NCBI GenBank assembly: GCA_001797815.1
Contig: MGQK01000107.1
Span: forward strand, 8,988 to 25,660
Length of the DNA stretch: 16,673 nucleotides
DNA from: Deltaproteobacteria bacterium RBG_13_61_14
GTDB taxonomy: Bacteria; RBG-13-61-14
Direction of reading: 5' to 3'
In this document: positions 13,248 to 16,673 of the stretch, piece by piece
Numbering within the stretch: the stretch's first letter is position 1
How the letters are laid out: each line of letters starts with the position of its first letter
Notes under the pieces: model-generated
The model's database searches: none
Told to the model about the DNA's origin: nothing
The model's input: only the letters and a program-made list of their open reading frames with translations
Made by a program: the position numbers and the translations under genes

Positions 13248-14561
13248 TTAAGTTCCTTGCGCCCACAACTCGGCCAGGAACTCGTCCCATTGGGTGTCGC
13301 GGGCCAGTTGCAAATTGGAATAGTGGTCGGCCGGGTCAAAGGGGTTGGCGATGGCCCGGAGGTATTCCGGGCCGCGGGCGGGAAAGAGGATGAGGACGCC
13401 GTGATGCCGATGGTCGTTCTGAAACTTCTTTGCGGCCGCCACGGCGCCTTCCACCGCCTGCTTGACTTCCAGGCAAGCGCTCTCGATCTCCAGCCCGAGA
13501 GCTTGACGCTTAAGTTGCTCGCAAAAATCCACCAGGTCCACGTATTCGGGGGAAAGGGTGTATTCCCGCGCCTGCTCTCTGGCCTGAAGAATGACGGGCC
13601 TGCTTCCGGGAAGTTCTTGGAGCAAGGCCCGGGCCAGGCGGTCCAGGGCCGGCGCCACTTTCAGGACCGCGGGCCCGGAAAAAGCGAACTGGGTGGGAAG
13701 CCAGAGTTGGGGCATAAGCGGTTTGCCCTTACGGTAGCCCGGGCTTTTCGGATTGATCGAATAGGTGAGGGGAGTGAGCTGGTTCCAGGCCAGGGCCGGG
13801 GTGAGGACCGGCGTAGCAGCCACCAGCCGCTCCGCCACCTCCTCGGGTGTCGCTTCGGAATGCCGGGACAGCCAGCGCACCATGCGCACGGCGCGGGTGA
13901 CCAGCTCGTAAAAATCAATCGTATCCTCGTTACCCACCACGAACCGGGCGTCCTGGCCGTAGCGATACAGGCTTTCCAGCATGGTGATGCTGCACGCCTC
14001 GAACCAGATTACGTCTATCTGGACGCCGGCGGCCTTGACTTGGTCCATGGCCTGGCCGTGCTCGGCCAGGGTCAGGATGTCCATACCCAAGGGGCCCGGG
14101 CTCCGCTCGTCGGTGTTGTAACCCACCCAGCCGTAGTGGTGGCACAGCCCCAGCAAATAATGGCGGGCCGGATAGCGTCGGGCCACCCAGAGGATGAACC
14201 GGGCCATGGTGGCCGGGTCGCCGTAATTGACTTCCCGGGTGTCCGAGGGGATGACCTCGCCCTGGTCATCAATCACCACCCGTCGGCTAAGCTCGATGAT
14301 CTTGGAATCTCCGGTCCGGGTGCCGTCGTAGAGCATGACCACCGGCACCTGCGGCCGCATCAGCGCGGCGCCGCCGGCCAGGAGGTTGTCGGTGAGGCCC
14401 CAGAGGTCGGTGGGGAAAGCCCCGAACTGGACATTGTCCACCCCGAAATAAAGGATCACGGTCCAGGGATAAGGTTCCGGGGGCGGAGGTTCGAGGGCAG
14501 TGGGCCGAAAGGAACAGGAGGCCAAACCCAGCAAAAGGGAAAAGATGAGCGAGCGCTTCAA
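13248..14561 (-). CDS. C11 (clostripain-type) cysteine peptidase, lipoprotein
   Basis: This 437-residue protein has a lipoprotein signal peptide with lipobox LASC (Cys16) and Ser at +2, so it should be membrane-anchored and face the periplasm. WTVILYFGVDN (33-43) and LGLCHHYGW (137-145) match the opening strands of peptidase family C11, where the second motif is usually LxLWDHGxGW; His141 aligns with the catalytic His. IWFEACSITMLES (185-197) matches the DACLM region and gives catalytic Cys190. Clostripain and relatives cleave after Arg or Lys and mature by self-cleavage. The substrate here is unknown. The start is a TTG at 14561, chosen because it gives a complete signal peptide and lies 5 bases after the stop of the phosphoesterase gene (probable translational coupling). 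It converges on the exported-protein gene. Confidence 0.85.
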   Translation of the reverse strand: MKRSLIFSLLLGLASCSFRPTALEPPPPEPYPWTVILYFGVDNVQFGAFPTDLWGLTDNLLAGGAALMRPQVPVVMLYDGTRTGDSKIIELSRRVVIDDQGEVIPSDTREVNYGDPATMARFILWVARRYPARHYLLGLCHHYGWVGYNTDERSPGPLGMDILTLAEHGQAMDQVKAAGVQIDVIWFEACSITMLESLYRYGQDARFVVGNEDTIDFYELVTRAVRMVRWLSRHSEATPEEVAERLVAATPVLTPALAWNQLTPLTYSINPKSPGYRKGKPLMPQLWLPTQFAFSGPAVLKVAPALDRLARALLQELPGSRPVILQAREQAREYTLSPEYVDLVDFCEQLKRQALGLEIESACLEVKQAVEGAVAAAKKFQNDHRHHGVLILFPARGPEYLRAIANPFDPADHYSNLQLARDTQWDEFLAELWAQGT

Positions 14562-14566
14562 GGTCT

Positions 14567-15106
14567 TTATTCCAAGCGGATGATCTCGCCGCGGACCTTG
14601 TTTTCCAGGTGGAGGATGCCGATGGAGAGATAAGGCGCGAAGCGGCGGTCGGTGGGCGTGCCGGGGTTGAAGAGCAGCACTTTTCCGGACTTTTCAATCT
14701 CGGCCCGGTGGGAATGGCCGAAGATAATGACCTCCACCGATTCGTCGAAGCATTCCTTGACTCGCTCGGAGAGCCCGTGGGGCGAGCCCCAGCCGTGGAC
14801 CAGGCCGATCCGGCTGCCCTCGACCTCGACCACGTCTTTCTCGGGGTAGCGGGTGCGGACCGCGTGCGAGTCCATGTTGCCGAACACCCCTTTCACCGGC
14901 GCGAAGGTTTGGAGCATCTCGAAGACAATGAGGTCCACCGCGTCGCCGGCGTGGAGGATGAGTTTCACGTCCTGGAAATGGGGTTTGAGGACCCGGTGCA
15001 ACTCTTCCAACGTCTTGTCGGTGGTATAAATCAGTTTCGAGGCGATCTTGCGGGCGGACAGGCCCGGCCCGGTCAGGTGGGTGTCGGAAATCACGCCGAT
15101 CTTCAT
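14567..15106 (-). CDS. YfcE/MJ0936-family metallophosphoesterase
   Basis: This 179-residue calcineurin-like phosphoesterase keeps all metal ligands: DTH (8-10, Asp8 and His10), HAGD (52-55, Asp55), GNMDSH (76-81, Asn77), HGWG (104-107, His104), GHSH (130-133, His131 and His133) and FNPGTP (146-151). Relatives hydrolyse phosphodiesters with Mn or similar metals in vitro; the natural substrate of most is unknown. There is no signal peptide, so it is cytoplasmic. The ATG at 15106 has no Shine-Dalgarno site. An extended -10 promoter ends 7 bases upstream, so transcription should start at the ATG itself. It is the first gene of a two-gene unit with the C11 peptidase lipoprotein. Confidence 0.93.
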   Translation of the reverse strand: MKIGVISDTHLTGPGLSARKIASKLIYTTDKTLEELHRVLKPHFQDVKLILHAGDAVDLIVFEMLQTFAPVKGVFGNMDSHAVRTRYPEKDVVEVEGSRIGLVHGWGSPHGLSERVKECFDESVEVIIFGHSHRAEIEKSGKVLLFNPGTPTDRRFAPYLSIGILHLENKVRGEIIRLE

Positions 15107-15113
15107 GGCCGCG

Positions 15114-15143
15114 AGTATAGCACAATACTTGCCAGGTTCTCAC
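15114..15143 (-). promoter_or_regulatory. Extended -10 promoter of the phosphoesterase-peptidase unit
   Basis: TGCTATACT on the minus strand (15114-15122) is an extended -10 (TGnTATAAT type). A weak -35, GTGAGA (15138-15143), lies 18 bases upstream. The hexamer ends 7 bases before the ATG at 15106, so the predicted transcript begins with the start codon. Confidence 0.6.
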
Positions 15144-15162
15144 GCCTCGGCGCCGGCCGGGT

Positions 15163-15960
15163 TTACGCTTCCTCTTCGCCCGCACCCGGATCGGATTCCT
15201 CGGGTCCGGTCGGAGCCCGGGCCATTCCGGCCCGGGCCAGAGTGAGCACGTCAATGTTCGCGGCCTTGGCCCGTCTGAGCGTGCGGGCGCACTCTCGGGC
15301 GGTGGCGCCGGTGGTGAGGATGTCGTCCACCAGGAGCACCCGCCGGCCGGCGATCGCTTTCGGCGCTTGCAGAGAAAATGCGCCCTTGACGTTCTGCTCG
15401 CGCTGGCGCCGGCTGAGGCCATACTGAGGAGGCGTGTCGCGGACGCGCACGAGGTTGTGGTGGTCCAGGCGAAGATGGTGGTGGCGCGTCAAGGGCAAGG
15501 CAATCAGGATCGCCTGGTTGAAGCCGCGCTGGCGCAGGCGTTTGCGATGGAGAGGAACCGGAATGATGAGGTCGTAGGCGGCGCCGCTCATCTCGGCGAT
15601 GAAGGCCTGCTCGAGCAACACGGCCAGGCGGCGGTCCAGGGCGAAGTGGTTGGAGAACTTCAGCCGCTTGATGCCTTCGGCCAGCGCGCCTTGATACAGC
15701 CCGTAGGCGCGGGCGCGGGCGAAAGGAGGTTTGCGCCGGGAACAATTTCCGCACAGGTGATCGCCGGTATCCGGCGCGACAAAAGGCTCGCCGCACTTGG
15801 GGCAGCGGGGAGGGCCGAGAGGAATCAGGCTGGCTTCGCATGGGGCGCAGAAGCGGGCGTCGGCCTTTTCCAGGGGCGTCTGGCAAAGCGGGCAGAGCCC
15901 CGGATAAACGGAGGCGGCAAGCGAAGCAAGAAGGCGGCGGAAGAAATTGGTGTCAGACAC
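15163..15960 (-). CDS. comF: ComF-family phosphoribosyltransferase-like protein
   Basis: This 265-residue protein has an N-terminal double zinc finger, with Cys at 23, 26, 38, 41 (CPLC, CAPC) and 53, 56, 70, 73 (CPKC, CGNC), then a phosphoribosyltransferase fold. The latter includes IIPVPLHRKRLRQRGFNQA (132-150), GLSRRQREQNVKGAF (181-195) and the PRPP loop LLVDDILTTGAT (209-220). ComF is needed for natural transformation in Bacillus and Haemophilus, where it acts on incoming single-stranded DNA with recombination proteins; many non-competent bacteria also keep it. No other competence gene is present here. The start is a GTG at 15960, the only start codon before the zinc finger. There is no Shine-Dalgarno site. 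It follows the phosphoglycerate mutase by 27 bases, so the two are probably co-transcribed. The C-terminal tail is acidic. Confidence 0.93.
   Translation of the reverse strand: MSDTNFFRRLLASLAASVYPGLCPLCQTPLEKADARFCAPCEASLIPLGPPRCPKCGEPFVAPDTGDHLCGNCSRRKPPFARARAYGLYQGALAEGIKRLKFSNHFALDRRLAVLLEQAFIAEMSGAAYDLIIPVPLHRKRLRQRGFNQAILIALPLTRHHHLRLDHHNLVRVRDTPPQYGLSRRQREQNVKGAFSLQAPKAIAGRRVLLVDDILTTGATARECARTLRRAKAANIDVLTLARAGMARAPTGPEESDPGAGEEEA
15950..15960. repeat. 11-base inverted repeat over the comF start codon
   Basis: GTGTCAGACAC is two 5-base arms around a single A and includes the GTG start of comF. It may be chance, a regulator site, or part of a dispersed intergenic motif. Confidence 0.35.
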
Positions 15961-15987
15961 TGACTTATGACTTAACCGCGACCATGC

Positions 15988-16673
15988 TCAGGCCCCGAAT
16001 TTTTCCAGCTTGAGCGCATGGGCGAGCGCGAGCGGCATCAGCGAGGTTGAGGGCAGGCGGCCGAGTCCGCCGCGGGCGCAGGCGCGCTCGGTGAACTCGG
16101 TGACCTCGTCCGGCCGGGCGGTCCGGCTCCAGATCAGGGCCGGCAGCGGGTGCCAGGAGTGGCTCTTGAGCCCGGCCGGGGTGGAGTGATCGCCGGTGAC
16201 CACCAGCACCTCGGGCTGGAGCGCGACCAGCCGGGGGATCAGCCCGTCCACCGCCTCGATCACCTCCCTCTTCCTCGCCCAGTCGCCGTCCTCCCCGGCG
16301 CTGTCCGTCTTCTTGACGTGGACGTAGAAGAAGGTGAATTCCTGGAACCGGGCCTCGAGCACGTCCAGCAGGTGGGGCAGCTTTTCGCCCACCGGCAGGA
16401 TCTCCATGCCCAGCATGCGGGCCAGGCCCTTGTACATGGGGTATTGGGCGATGGCCGCGGCCTTGAGTTTATACAATTCCGCAAAGCCGGGGTAGCGGTG
16501 GAAGGCGGCGAAGCCCCGGAGCAGGAGGAAGTTGGCCGGGTGGTGCGGGCCCAGGACCCGGCGGGCCTGGTCCAGGAAGCGGTTGGTGATCTCGACGGTC
16601 TTCTTCGAAGGCTCGTCGCCCGGGCTGAGCGCGTTCGGCTTCCGGCCCTCGAGCTGGGGGTCGGTGTCGTTGA
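15988..16673 (-). CDS. apgM: 2,3-bisphosphoglycerate-independent phosphoglycerate mutase, archaeal type, 5' end beyond the window
   Basis: This frame enters from the right edge with 227 codons to its stop; about the C-terminal half of a roughly 400-residue enzyme is present. It interconverts 3- and 2-phosphoglycerate in glycolysis and gluconeogenesis and belongs to the alkaline phosphatase superfamily. Visible in order are NDTDP at the edge, ANFLLLRGF, YKLKAAAIAQYPMYKGLARM, HVKKTDSAGEDGDW (metal-binding Asp and His), VVTGDHSTPAG and HSWHPLPALIW. These are the marks of the archaeal-type (ApgM) group, also found in some Gram-negative phyla. The window has only this partial copy. comF follows at 27 bases. 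There is no sign of damage. Confidence 0.93.
   Translation of the reverse strand, partial: NDTDPQLEGRKPNALSPGDEPSKKTVEITNRFLDQARRVLGPHHPANFLLLRGFAAFHRYPGFAELYKLKAAAIAQYPMYKGLARMLGMEILPVGEKLPHLLDVLEARFQEFTFFYVHVKKTDSAGEDGDWARKREVIEAVDGLIPRLVALQPEVLVVTGDHSTPAGLKSHSWHPLPALIWSRTARPDEVTEFTERACARGGLGRLPSTSLMPLALAHALKLEKFGA

Noticed and set aside
13661-13918. Extra small minus-strand genes inside the C11 peptidase, phosphoesterase and comF regions
   Set aside because: These frames are Arg/Pro/Ala-rich shadows inside genes with clear catalytic motifs.

Overview
The window is a GC-rich bacterial chromosome segment with 16 protein-coding genes, two of them cut by the window edges. I see no rRNA, tRNA, CRISPR array, transposase, phage gene or plasmid gene. 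A SPOR-domain protein and two lipoproteins with clear lipoboxes point to a Gram-negative cell envelope. The gene set (NAD/biotin/CoA cofactor genes, SPOR protein, archaeal-type phosphoglycerate mutase, ComF, long secreted TPR protein) fits an uncultured Acidobacteriota or a relative such as Desulfobacterota or Methylomirabilota. This placement is inference from family knowledge, not from a search.

Left part, minus strand (1-6589). Reading in the direction of transcription: rpe (pentose phosphate pathway); a small alpha-helical lipoprotein closed by a good intrinsic terminator; a cofactor operon nadC-birA-coaX (NAD, protein biotinylation, coenzyme A); then a SPOR protein with its own promoter and a 159-base leader; then a conserved protein of unknown function that runs off the left edge. 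That last gene is a full-length open frame on the minus strand that is easy to miss because its stop lies outside the window.

Middle part, plus strand (6747-13234). A Gfo/Idh/MocA-type oxidoreductase and a xylose-isomerase-like TIM-barrel protein look like a two-step sugar-modifying pair. They are followed by a secreted protein of 23 tetratricopeptide units, each exactly 34 residues, plus two irregular end units. Then come trpA (without trpB here) and a 193-residue exported protein of unknown function. AT-rich inverted-repeat sequence lies between the first two genes, and a short related piece lies after the second.

Right part, minus strand (13248-16673). In transcription order: archaeal-type 2,3-bisphosphoglycerate-independent phosphoglycerate mutase (cut by the right edge), comF, a YfcE-like metallophosphoesterase, and a C11 (clostripain-type) peptidase lipoprotein.

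Five sigma70-type promoters can be read directly, all TTGAC-N with an exact 17-base spacer. Three genes (nadC, trpA, the YfcE-like gene) have a -10 hexamer ending only 7-9 bases before the start codon and no Shine-Dalgarno sequence, so their mRNAs are probably leaderless. Other genes in the same window have strong Shine-Dalgarno sites (AAGGAGG and similar). This mixed mode of translation start, the very regular TPR protein and the AT-rich inverted repeat are the most interesting features. I did not find a convincing new multi-gene system.
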